Shown: piece by piece, positions 41,124-48,446 of the stretch
Layout of the letters: the number at the start of each line of letters is the position of its first letter
Position numbering within the stretch: position 1 is the first letter of the stretch
DNA from: Clostridia bacterium
GTDB lineage: Bacteria > Bacillota > Clostridia > Christensenellales > CAG-138
Length of the DNA: 56,419 nt
Reading direction: 5' to 3'
Assembly: GCA_017428025.1 (NCBI GenBank)
Contig: JAFRRO010000002.1
Location: 1 to 56,419, forward strand
Notes under the pieces: model-generated
The model's database searches: none
What the model saw: the letters and a program-made list of their open reading frames with translations, nothing else
What the model was told of the DNA's origin: nothing
Made by a program: the position numbers and the translations under genes

Positions 41124-42239
41124 TCACCGGCTGAACCGGACGGTCGCCGTCGTGCCTTTGCCCTCCTCGGAGGTGAATTTCAGCATGGCGTGATGCAGGG
41201 ACGCGATCTCGTGACAGAGCGGCACGCCGAGCCCGCTCCGGATGCTCGGGTTCTTCGCGCGCGACGGATCGTTGACGTACGCAAGCTGCTCCGCGTTCAT
41301 GCCCTTGCCGTGATCGACAACCGTGATCTCCCCCGGCTTTGCGATCAGCTGCACCGGCGCGTCCGGCGGCGACGCCTTGACCGCGTTGCCGATCAGATTC
41401 CCGAGCATCGAAAGCATCAGCGCGCGGTCGGCGGTGATCTTCTCCCATTCGATCGTCGTTTCGAGCGTCGGATAGGTCTGCTTCAGGTGGTCCGTCAGCT
41501 CCCTGAGGTCGAGGCGCTCCGGACTGTACGCGCGATCGCGCGCGTCGGACATCGTCAGAAGCTTCTGCGAGATATCGCCGAGCCGCTGACTCTCGGTGAC
41601 GATGTAGCTTGCCGCGCTGTGCTGCTGTTCCGGCGTGAGCTTGGCGCGCTCCAGAAGCTCCGCGTACCCGCGGATCACGGTCAGCGGCGTGCGCAGTTCG
41701 TGCGCAAGGCGGTCGATCGGGCTGTTGATGCGCACCGACATGCCGTAGAGCGCGGCGGCGACCGCAAAGCAGAGCGCCGTGCACAGCAGGATCGCGCCGT
41801 ACGTCTGCCGCTGCAGGCGGCGGATCGCATCGGTCACATCGGCGCGGAACCGCAGCCACGATCCGTCGGAAAGGCGGTCCGCAAGTGACAGCGCATAGCG
41901 CCCGTTCTCCGACGTCCAGACGATCTGTCCCGGCTCGAGCGCGGCGGGCGCCGGCTCGGTCCCGATCCACTGCTCGTCGCCGATCCCGACGGAAAACGAC
42001 GTATCGCCGTCGCCGAACAGCGCGAAGCCGCGCAGTACCGTCTGCCGCTTCTCCGCGTCGGTCTTTTCGAACAGCTCGTCGATCGCAAGCGCCAGCGCCT
42101 TTTCCTCGCCGATCGCGTGCGTTTTCAGCGTCGAAAACGTCGTGAAGATGTTCGGCAGCGTCAGAAACAGCATGCAGATATCCAGCACCGCTGCGACGAA
42201 CAGGGTGGAAATCAGATAATTTTTCTGCCGCAGTTTCAT
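41124..42239 (-). CDS. Sensor histidine kinase
   Basis: A 371-residue membrane kinase: first membrane segment about 9-31, outer sensing domain of about 110 residues, second segment about 147-170, then the kinase core. The phospho-acceptor block is HELRTPLTVIRGYAELLE; the ATP-binding domain has NLIGNAVKAS (N box), VVDHGKGM (G1) and a short SGLGVPLCHEI (G2). No HAMP domain is seen. Its ATG at 42239 overlaps the stop of the response regulator, so the pair is coupled. The signal sensed is unknown. Confidence 0.88.
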   Translation of the reverse strand: MKLRQKNYLISTLFVAAVLDICMLFLTLPNIFTTFSTLKTHAIGEEKALALAIDELFEKTDAEKRQTVLRGFALFGDGDTSFSVGIGDEQWIGTEPAPAALEPGQIVWTSENGRYALSLADRLSDGSWLRFRADVTDAIRRLQRQTYGAILLCTALCFAVAAALYGMSVRINSPIDRLAHELRTPLTVIRGYAELLERAKLTPEQQHSAASYIVTESQRLGDISQKLLTMSDARDRAYSPERLDLRELTDHLKQTYPTLETTIEWEKITADRALMLSMLGNLIGNAVKASPPDAPVQLIAKPGEITVVDHGKGMNAEQLAYVNDPSRAKNPSIRSGLGVPLCHEIASLHHAMLKFTSEEGKGTTATVRFSR

Positions 42240-42889
42240 GGTTCTTCCTCGAACCGATATCCGAACCGATAGATCGTCGCGATATGGTCGCCGAGGTTCA
42301 GCTTTTTGCGCAGGCGCTGCACGTGCACGTCGACCGTGCGCGACTCGCCCATGAACGAAATGTCCCACGCCTCCTTCATCAGCCGCTGCCGCGACAGCGC
42401 GATGTTGCGGTTCTTCACCAGCACCTCCAGAAGCGAGTACTCCTGCATCGTGAGATCGACCGGTCTGCCGTCGAGCGTGACGGTCTTTGCGCCGAAATCG
42501 ATGTCCATGCCGTCGATCCGGTAATGCTCCTCGGTCTTCTGCGTGCGGCGCAGAACCGCCTCGACGCGCAGCAGCAGCTCCGTCATCTCGAACGGCTTGA
42601 CGATGTAATCGTCCGCGCCGCGTTCGAAGCCCTTGACCTTGTCCGCCGTCTCGCCGAGCGCGGTCAGAAAGATCGCGGGCGTGCCCTTGAGCTTTTCATA
42701 CACCGTGAACCCGTCCGTGTCCGGCAGCATCACGTCGAGAATCAGCAGGTCGAACGGCTCCTTCTTCGCAAGCGCGAGCGCCTCCGCGCCGGTGTACGCC
42801 TGCGCGACCGTGTATCCGACCATGCTGAGGTTCAGCGCAACCAGTTCGTTGATTGCCCGTTCGTCTTCCAGTACCAGAATCTTTGCCAT
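42236..42889 (-). CDS. OmpR/PhoB family response regulator
   Basis: A 217-residue regulator: receiver domain (about 3-115) with acidic pocket EDE, phospho-acceptor Asp in LLILDVMLPDTDGF, Thr in ALGETADKVKG-type loop and Lys in DDYIVKPFE; winged-helix domain (about 125-214) ending RTVDVHVQRLRKKL...TIYRFGYRF. The ATG at 42889 follows AGGAGG. Its promoter (42909-42940) and that of the 39567-41036 gene share phased TTACAACT repeats, so autoregulation is likely. Confidence 0.92.
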   Translation of the reverse strand: MAKILVLEDERAINELVALNLSMVGYTVAQAYTGAEALALAKKEPFDLLILDVMLPDTDGFTVYEKLKGTPAIFLTALGETADKVKGFERGADDYIVKPFEMTELLLRVEAVLRRTQKTEEHYRIDGMDIDFGAKTVTLDGRPVDLTMQEYSLLEVLVKNRNIALSRQRLMKEAWDISFMGESRTVDVHVQRLRKKLNLGDHIATIYRFGYRFEEEP

Positions 42890-42908
42890 ACCAACCTCCT
42901 GTAACCGT

Positions 42909-42940
42909 ATTATACCATAGGAGTTGTAACAGAGTTGTAA
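42909..42940 (-). promoter_or_regulatory. Promoter and operator of the response-regulator operon
   Basis: The -10 TATAAT (minus, 42914-42909) has a poor -35 (CAACTC). Plus-strand AGTTGTAA copies at 42922-42929 and 42933-42940 are 11 bp apart. The first copy starts exactly eight bases from the -10, the same distance as at 41072. Confidence 0.78.
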
Positions 42941-43067
42941 AATCGTGTTGAACACGGATGAATTAGAGAACTTTTTTTGCAAAAAAAGGCTCCCCGATAC
43001 AGGGAGCCGGTGCGCCGTCGGAGACTTTTCCGGGCACTATACGCGATTCGCGGGTTTCGGCTGCGTT

Positions 43068-43634
43068 TTACGCATCCTCCTCCGCTTCCGATTCGGGGGA
43101 CTGTTCCTCCTCTGCGGGGAACGGTTCCTCCGATTCGGGGGACGGCGCTTCCTCTGCGGGGGACTGCGCCTCCGCATATGCCTGCAGCTCCTCTGCATCC
43201 ATCGTGCCGAAGCGGCCGTTTTTGACGCCGAGCGACAGCCAGACGATGCCGAGTGCATGGAAGATGAGGTCAAATACGAGCTGCAGCGGGCTTTCGCCGA
43301 CGTACTTCATCAGGAACATCATCCCTATGACGCAGAGCGTATCGAGCGAGAACAGGATCAGCGCCGCGAGCATCCAGCCGCGCCGCCGCTTGCTGAAGAA
43401 GAACGCGCAGAGATACACGCCGAGCAGGACCGCCGCGACCGCGACCGTCACGGGCGTGACGCCGTAGACGGCCATCATTCCGTAGATCAGAAAGATCGAG
43501 GAGAGAAAATAGGTCGAGGATCCGACGGCGAGCAGGACGCAGTTGACCGCGGTCAGAATGACGAGCGACAGGATCGTGTTTCTTGCGCCGCGGTAGGTGT
43601 TGGCGCGCTGCGCAGCGGTGACGGTTCGTTTCAT
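43068..43634 (-). CDS. Small multi-pass membrane protein
   Basis: A 188-residue protein with about five hydrophobic segments (roughly 20-140), followed by a very acidic tail of about 45 residues made of Ser/Pro/Glu repeats (SPESEEPFPAEEEQSPESE). The family is unknown. The tail is likely cytoplasmic and disordered. The ATG at 43634 follows AAGGAAGG; the longer frame to 43664 has no better site. It stands alone between the two-component operon and the AT-rich cassette. Confidence 0.78.
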   Translation of the reverse strand: MKRTVTAAQRANTYRGARNTILSLVILTAVNCVLLAVGSSTYFLSSIFLIYGMMAVYGVTPVTVAVAAVLLGVYLCAFFFSKRRRGWMLAALILFSLDTLCVIGMMFLMKYVGESPLQLVFDLIFHALGIVWLSLGVKNGRFGTMDAEELQAYAEAQSPAEEAPSPESEEPFPAEEEQSPESEAEEDA

Positions 43635-43803
43635 AGATATCCTTCCTTTCGATAGGTTTCCCATATATGAGACACGGCGGACCGGAAAAGTGTTACACGG
43701 TTTTGAAAATATATTGTTTCGCCGTTCCCTTTTTCGTCATTATATCACAGATTCCGCGCGTCGCCAACGGGGTTAATGGGATGCTGCAAAAAAGGGCAGT
43801 TCC

Positions 43804-43883
43804 GAGGCGGTTTGTCAAGGGGGTATTTCAGCTCTCTTCTTTCTTTCGGCAAGTACAGCGCAGTTGTCTTCGGGCAGCCGCGC
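43804..43883 (+). repeat. Conserved upstream block of the AT-rich cassette, copy 2
   Basis: GAGGCGGTTTGTCAAGGGGG at 43804, CTTTCGGCAAGTACAGCGC at 43843-43861, and a hairpin GCGCAGTTGTC-TTCG-GGCAGCCGCGC to 43883. It matches 1691-1777 (minus) base for base over most of its length. Differences in the hairpin arms keep pairing through G-U pairs. Confidence 0.75.
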
Positions 43884-43918
43884 AGTTCATTTTCATGATT
43901 TCATGTTGATTGTTGTTA

Positions 43919-43947
43919 TTTCACTTTCATAGTATCTATGCTAAAAT
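43919..43947 (+). promoter_or_regulatory. Promoter with shared palindrome, cassette 2
   Basis: TTTCAC (43919-43924), 17-bp spacer, TAAAAT (43942-43947). The spacer holds CATAGTATCTATG (43928-43940), one base before the -10, as at 1641-1653. Confidence 0.68.
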
Positions 43948-43984
43948 GAATTACATATATCGGTGTTTATAAGGAGGTGATAAT

Positions 43985-44332
43985 GTGGATGACTATAACG
44001 AGGATTTTTGGAAAGCGTTAGATGAATTGGTAAGCAATTCAGAAATCGTGATCGACAGACCCAAAGGCTCTGCTCATCCCAGATTCCCAAACTTCATCTA
44101 TAAAGTTGACTATGGATATTTGAAAGATACCACCTCTATGGATGGTGCAGGAATTGATGTATGGGTCGGAAGCAGTGACAAAAAGATTGATGCCATCATG
44201 TGTATCGTTGATTTAATGAAGAGAGATTCAGAAATCAAAATACTGGTAGGTTGTACGGAAGAAGAAAAGCTGGAAGTATACAAAACGCATAATGAAACGC
44301 AGTATATGAAAGGCGTTTTGATACGTCGGTAA
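43985..44332 (+). CDS. Divergent inorganic-pyrophosphatase-like small protein
   Basis: A 115-residue protein. The block DRPKGSAHPRFPNFIYKVDYGYL ... DGAGIDVWVG resembles the active site of family I pyrophosphatases (PKGS, DYG-hydrophobic, DGDPLDV). It is about 60 residues shorter than the usual enzyme and has Ala-Gly where Asp-Pro should be in DGDPxD, so one metal ligand is lost. Catalysis is doubtful. The start is GTG at 43985 behind AAGGAGGTGA. The gene is AT-rich and stands alone, with the same flanks as the Imm26-like gene; it may belong to the same kind of cassette. Confidence 0.72.
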   Translation: MDDYNEDFWKALDELVSNSEIVIDRPKGSAHPRFPNFIYKVDYGYLKDTTSMDGAGIDVWVGSSDKKIDAIMCIVDLMKRDSEIKILVGCTEEEKLEVYKTHNETQYMKGVLIRR

Positions 44333-44414
44333 ATTCCTGTTTGTATAACAGATGTCGCATTCTTTCTGCTTTGTCGTATAGGTTAGTAAGCAGGACATTT
44401 TTGTGCCAAATGTC

Positions 44415-44445
44415 AAAAGCCGAGGTTGAATTGCCCCGGCTTTTT
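44415..44445 (+). terminator. Terminator of cassette 2, same as 375-404
   Basis: AAAAGCCGAGG, loop TTGAATTG, CCCCGGCTTTTT: one A-C mismatch in the stem, then T residues. It differs from the minus-strand reading of 375-404 by a single base over the hairpin and lies at nearly the same distance from the stop codon (82 against 83 bases). Confidence 0.85.
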
Positions 44446-44531
44446 CGCTTGAAGGGACATCCCTGACCCCGTGATCGTTAGGTTCACGCTATACTATCCA
44501 GTCGACTGGCAATAGAAAGCGACAACGGAAA

Positions 44532-44590
44532 GCGCACGTCCCGACGCAGGCGGGTATCGCCGCCGACATGTCGGTGGTGTATAAGTGCGC
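44532..44590 (+). repeat. GCGCAC-bounded short element
   Basis: 59 bp bounded by GCGCAC and GTGCGC, with GTCCCGACGCAGGCGGG at the left and CGGTGGTGTATAAGTGCGC at the right. The region 152-314 (minus) has closely similar ends but a longer middle. Confidence 0.55.
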
Positions 44591-44604
44591 CCTTACGGTA
44601 AAAA

Positions 44605-44656
44605 ATGAGCTCCCCTTGTCAGGGGAGCTGTCGAGGCTTGCCGAGACTGAGGGGTA
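44605..44656. repeat. REP-like palindromic unit
   Basis: GAGCTCCCCTTGTCAGGGGAG, then CTGTCGAGGC-TTGCCGAGACTGAGGGG. Nearly the same as the unit at 1-58. Confidence 0.7.
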
Positions 44657-44661
44657 GTCAT

Positions 44662-44817
44662 CTCTCCCTCCGTCACCTATCGGTGACACCTCGTCCCGAA
44701 ACATGGTCGCAGCGCGTCGTTATTCACTCCTTCTGCTCCCTGTTTCGGTCGCGCCTCACCTCGCTTCTCCTCGCACAGCGAGCGCTCGGATCGGCGCCCC
44801 ATCGTCAGAGGGAGGTC
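44662..44817 (-). repeat. ~160-bp repeat, diverged copy C
   Basis: Shares ACATGGTCGCAGCGCGTCG, CCTTCTGCTCCCTGTT and GAGCGCTCGG blocks with copies A and B but has many changes and lost part of the arm before them. Same orientation as copy B. Confidence 0.65.
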
Positions 44818-44901
44818 GAATCGTCCTGCTGCAAGCTGTTGTGGCTGTTTGAAAAGCACCCTTTTCAGAATCGCTCTTATCAGCCCCTTTTATTTGTCTT
44901 T

Positions 44902-46641
44902 TCAGATGCGTTCGGGGACCTTGGCGTTGATTGCGGCGATCAGCTCTCTGACCTTGGCGGCGACCGTTTCGGCGCCGCCTTCGATCGCAATGTCCTCGCG
45001 GAAGGACTTGTCGCGCGCGGAGAGTTCGAACGCATTCCGTCCGAGCGTCTTGGGCGAGATCACCACGCGTACCGGCGCGCCCAGAAGGTCCGCGTCGGAG
45101 AACATGACGCCCGCGGAAACGGGACGGTCGTCGTAGAGCACCTCGACGCCCGCGGCTTCAAGCTCCGCGTTGAGCCGATCCGCGGCGGCTCTGACGTCCG
45201 GATTGTCGATTCTCAGCGCACAGATCTCGACCTGCCACGGCGCGATCGTGATCGGCCAGACGGGACCGTAGTCGTCGTGATGCGCTTCGCACACGGATGC
45301 GATCAGCCGTCCGACGCCGATGCCGTAGCAGCCCATGATCGGGTTCTTGCGCTCGCCGTTTTCCGCGTCGTAGGTCATGCCCATCGCCTCGGTGTAGCGC
45401 TTGCCGAGCTGGAAGATGTTGCCGACCTCGATGCCGCGGCGCACGATGAGAGAATGCTTGCCGCAGTTCGGGCAGATGCCGCCCTCGACCGCCTTGGAAA
45501 GATCGAGATATTCGGTATCGGCGGGCAGATCGCGCGTCGGCGTGAAGCCGGTCAGATGGTACTCGGCCTTGTTCGCGCCGCAAACGAGATTCGTTGCGCC
45601 GAACAGTGAACGGTCGATCAGCACGGTCGCGCTCGTTTCGAGGTTCACCGGACCGATGTTGCCCGCGGCAAGGTTCGCGTTTTCGATGTCAACCGCCGGA
45701 TGGATCTCCGCCTTGAGATAATTCGTGAGCTTGGTCTCGTTGACCTCCTTATCGCCGCGCACGAAGATCAGCACGTAGGAATCGTCCGCGTTGCGCTGAT
45801 AGACGACCGCCTTGCAGGTCTTTTCATCCGGCACATGCAGGAGCGCGCCGACCGCCTCGATCGTCTTGGCGTCGCCGGTGAACACCTCGGTCAAGGGCTC
45901 AAGCACCTCGTCCGCCGTGTTTTCGGTGATCGCGTCGCACGCTTCCATGTTCGCGCGGAAGCCGCATTCGGGGCAGATCACGATCGAATCCTCGCCGATG
46001 TCACAGAGAAGCATGAACTCGTGGCTGACCTTGCCGCCCATCATGCCGGAATCCGACTTGACCGCAAGCACCTCGGGCACGCCCGCGCGGGCGTAGATGC
46101 GCTCGTACGCGCGGTATGCGCGCTCGTAGTACGCCTCGAGGTCCTCCTGCGAGGTGTGGAACGAATACGCGTCCTTCATCGTGAACTCGCGCACGCGGAT
46201 GAGCCCGCCCCTTGCGCGCGGTTCGTCGCGGAATTTCGTCTGAATCTGATAGATCATGAACGGGTATTTCTGATACGTGCCCGCCACGTTCATCGCCATC
46301 TGCACCGCCGCCTCCTCGTGCGTCATGCCGAGGACCATGTCGGCGCCGCCGCGATCCTTGAACCGCAGAAGCTCCTTGCCGATGGAATCGAACCGTCCCG
46401 AGCTCTGCCACAGCGTCGCGGGCATCACGACCGGGAACAGAACCTCCTGTCCGTCGATCGCGTCCATCTCCTCGCGGAGAATCCGCTCGATCTTGTTCTG
46501 AATGCGCTTTGCGGGCATGAACAGCGAATAGATGCCGTTGCCGACCTGCTTCATATAGCCGCCGCGCGTCATGAGATTCTGGCTCTCGATGTCGAACGCG
46601 CGTTCCTTGAACCGTTCGCCCAAAATGTTCTTGACTTTCAT
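44902..46641 (-). CDS. proS: Prolyl-tRNA synthetase (bacterial type, with editing domain)
   Basis: A 579-residue class II synthetase. Motif 2 is seen in TKFRDEPRARGGLIRVREFTMKDAYSFH, motif 3 in GCYGIGVGRLIASV; between them lies the YbaK-like insertion domain (about 230-390, with HVPDEKTCKAVVY...GDKEVNETKLTNYL) that edits Ala-tRNA(Pro). The C-terminal anticodon domain begins at GPVWPITIAPWQVEI. The ATG at 46641 follows GGAGG by five bases; a TTG 12 bases upstream is not needed. I see no T-box leader. GNAT gene 36 bases upstream on the same strand. Confidence 0.95.
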   Translation of the reverse strand: MKVKNILGERFKERAFDIESQNLMTRGGYMKQVGNGIYSLFMPAKRIQNKIERILREEMDAIDGQEVLFPVVMPATLWQSSGRFDSIGKELLRFKDRGGADMVLGMTHEEAAVQMAMNVAGTYQKYPFMIYQIQTKFRDEPRARGGLIRVREFTMKDAYSFHTSQEDLEAYYERAYRAYERIYARAGVPEVLAVKSDSGMMGGKVSHEFMLLCDIGEDSIVICPECGFRANMEACDAITENTADEVLEPLTEVFTGDAKTIEAVGALLHVPDEKTCKAVVYQRNADDSYVLIFVRGDKEVNETKLTNYLKAEIHPAVDIENANLAAGNIGPVNLETSATVLIDRSLFGATNLVCGANKAEYHLTGFTPTRDLPADTEYLDLSKAVEGGICPNCGKHSLIVRRGIEVGNIFQLGKRYTEAMGMTYDAENGERKNPIMGCYGIGVGRLIASVCEAHHDDYGPVWPITIAPWQVEICALRIDNPDVRAAADRLNAELEAAGVEVLYDDRPVSAGVMFSDADLLGAPVRVVISPKTLGRNAFELSARDKSFREDIAIEGGAETVAAKVRELIAAINAKVPERI

Positions 46642-46676
46642 TGTTGCCTCCAAATATTACTCAACCCGCAGATTGG

Positions 46677-47390
46677 TTATTCTCTATCTTCAAACATCCA
46701 GTAGATCTCGCCGTCGGACATCACCATGTCCAAGCTCTGCTGGAGCTTTCTGGACGCCTCGTTGCCGACGAAAATCTGCCCGTACGGCGTCCAGCCGCGC
46801 CGGAGCGCTTCGTTGTGCAAAAACACCTCCAGCGCTGAGCCGATGCCGAGTCGCCGGTATTCGGGCAGCACCTCGAGCATGCCGCCGCTGCCGTCGTCGT
46901 GGAACCCGATGAACGCGCAGAGCTTGCCGTCGCGATAGCCCGCAAACAGTTCGTTTTCGTCGATGCGCTCCTCGAAGTATTCCGGCGAGCGGATTACGTC
47001 GTAGTGCTCCAGCAGAAACAGAATGTCCTCCCTGCGAAACGGCCGCACCTCGCACACGTCCGGCACCGGCCGCAGTTCCTTGCCCGCGTAGTACGCCTGC
47101 CAGCACGGATTGACGTGCGTAAACGACGGAATGACCGCCTTAACCGCGTCGCGCGCCGCTTCGCTGTGCGCAACGATGCTGTCGCAGGATGCGTCCCGGT
47201 GCGCAAGCGCCCGCACACCCGCCTCAACGGTATCGCAGGCAAGCAGCATCAGCCAGCCGCGCGTTTTCAGCAGCACCGCGTCCGGCGCGGCGTACAGAAG
47301 CTCCGACCTGCCGCGTCTGACCGCCTCGGTCATATCGATCGTGAGGGCATCGCCGCGCTCCAGATACGCAAGAATCTCCTGTTCGTTCAA
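46677..47390 (-). CDS. GNAT family N-acetyltransferase
   Basis: A 237-residue protein. The C-terminal part (about 120-230) is a GNAT fold: VRPFRREDILFLLEHYD, LCAFIGFHDDGSGGMLEVLPEYRRLGIGSALEVFLHNEAL (acetyl-CoA loop R-R-L-G-I-G) and YGQIFVGNEASRKLQQSLD. The N-terminal part is an extra domain seen in some two-domain GNATs. The start is taken as TTG at 47390, seven bases after AAGGGGG, overlapping the stop of the upstream carboxypeptidase gene (TTGA); an ATG at 47492 would need a 106-base overlap. Confidence 0.8.
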   Translation of the reverse strand: MNEQEILAYLERGDALTIDMTEAVRRGRSELLYAAPDAVLLKTRGWLMLLACDTVEAGVRALAHRDASCDSIVAHSEAARDAVKAVIPSFTHVNPCWQAYYAGKELRPVPDVCEVRPFRREDILFLLEHYDVIRSPEYFEERIDENELFAGYRDGKLCAFIGFHDDGSGGMLEVLPEYRRLGIGSALEVFLHNEALRRGWTPYGQIFVGNEASRKLQQSLDMVMSDGEIYWMFEDRE

Positions 47391-48271
47391 TTCGTAACCC
47401 CCTTCACGTCCTTCGAAAAATGCTGATAGTCCTTCTGCCCATTGAAGTGTCCGCCCCACTTCCAGCCGTGCTTTTTGAACAGCTTGTAGCAAAGGTCCTT
47501 CTCGGTGATCATGCCGGGACGCACGTCGCTGCGGTCGAGATACGGCTCGCTCTCCTTCGGCGCAAAGCTGCCGTCCGGACGGATGTACGGATTCTCGACC
47601 GGATTGACGTCGATCGCCGTGCCGTAGCTGTGCCGCGAAAAGTAGGTCTTGCCGGTCACGCGGCGGCAGCAGTACGCGGAGGTATTGTCTGCGGACATCG
47701 AAAGCCCGTCGGTAAACGGCTGCCCGAAATCGTCGACAAGCCGCACCGAGCGCAGCGGATAGCGCGCGTCATACAGGGCTTCGAAGATCTCGATCACGTC
47801 CTTTGCAACCTTTTTATGCACCAGAAGCTCGCCCTCGTGCTCCACGCCGTCGAAATCGACGTACAGGATGTGCACGTACCGCAGATCGCCGATCTTCACC
47901 GGCGCGTCCTTCGGATCCTCCGGAAAGCTCATGCCGATGACGCGGGTTTTCAGCGCCTCGGTCGGCGCGCAGTACCAGAACGCCTCGTTCTTCTTCGAGG
48001 CGGTGACCTTTTCGGCGCGGTACGGGTTCGGCGTCGGCGTCGGTTCCTCCGTCGGCTCCGGCGTATCGGTCGGCACCGGCGTGGGCGCTTCGGTCGGCGG
48101 CACGGTCGGAACCGGCAGCGGCGTCGCCTCCTCCGTCGGTACGGCAAGCACGACCGCCTCCGCCGGCGGTTCCGTCGGCGCTTCCGTCGCCTGTGCGGAC
48201 GGCTGCGGATTCGATTGTGCGGCGCACGCCGTCAGAAGCACGACGGCGATCACCCACAGAAGTCGTTTCAT
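47387..48271 (-). CDS. Lipoprotein D-alanyl-D-alanine carboxypeptidase-like (M15)
   Basis: A 294-residue lipoprotein: signal with lipobox LLTAC (Cys16), a Pro/Thr/Glu spacer (about 25-85), then an M15 zinc peptidase domain. Metal ligands are in SRHSYGTAIDVNP (SxHxxGxAxD) and GHFNGQKDYQHF. Such enzymes trim cell-wall peptides. There is no ribosome binding site ahead of the ATG; the -10 (48279-48284) ends seven bases before it, so the mRNA may be leaderless. The GNAT gene overlaps its end. Confidence 0.86.
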   Translation of the reverse strand: MKRLLWVIAVVLLTACAAQSNPQPSAQATEAPTEPPAEAVVLAVPTEEATPLPVPTVPPTEAPTPVPTDTPEPTEEPTPTPNPYRAEKVTASKKNEAFWYCAPTEALKTRVIGMSFPEDPKDAPVKIGDLRYVHILYVDFDGVEHEGELLVHKKVAKDVIEIFEALYDARYPLRSVRLVDDFGQPFTDGLSMSADNTSAYCCRRVTGKTYFSRHSYGTAIDVNPVENPYIRPDGSFAPKESEPYLDRSDVRPGMITEKDLCYKLFKKHGWKWGGHFNGQKDYQHFSKDVKGVTN

Positions 48272-48278
48272 AAAGGAG

Positions 48279-48307
48279 AGTATAACGCAATTTCGCGCGC
48301 TTGTACA
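48279..48307 (-). promoter_or_regulatory. Promoter of the M15 gene, leaderless arrangement
   Basis: Minus strand: TGTACA (48307-48302), 17-bp spacer, TATACT (48284-48279), then seven bases CTCCTTT and the ATG. Divergent from 48341-48369. Confidence 0.62.
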
Positions 48308-48340
48308 GAGGTATTTTCCCCGCATCCGACGCAAAAAAGC

Positions 48341-48369
48341 TTGTTTCGGACCGGTTCGGGTGTTATAAT
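48341..48369 (+). promoter_or_regulatory. Promoter of the caspase-fold protease gene
   Basis: TTGTTT (48341-48346), 17-bp spacer, TATAAT (48364-48369). The leader to the ATG at 48447 is about 70 bases. Confidence 0.68.
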
Positions 48370-48446
48370 GAAATGTGATGTATGTGCGCCGACGCGCGAC
48401 GCCCATGTTTTGTCCGCTTTTGCGGCAGGAAAGGACCTACACGTTT

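Larger units (their letters stand above)
44333..44901. other. Gene-free region downstream of cassette 2
   Basis: No gene is supported. It contains the cassette terminator (44415-44445), a GCGCAC-bounded element (44532-44590), a REP unit (44605-44656), and a diverged copy of the ~160-bp repeat (44662-44817). Confidence 0.65.

Noticed and set aside
39588..41888. A 766-codon open frame on the plus strand
   Set aside because: Shadow of the exported-protein and kinase genes, whose own frames show signal/membrane segments and kinase motifs. No ribosome binding site.
46642..46676. T-box riboswitch ahead of proS
   Set aside because: Only about 36 bases separate the GNAT gene from proS, too short for a T-box, and no T-box sequence is seen.
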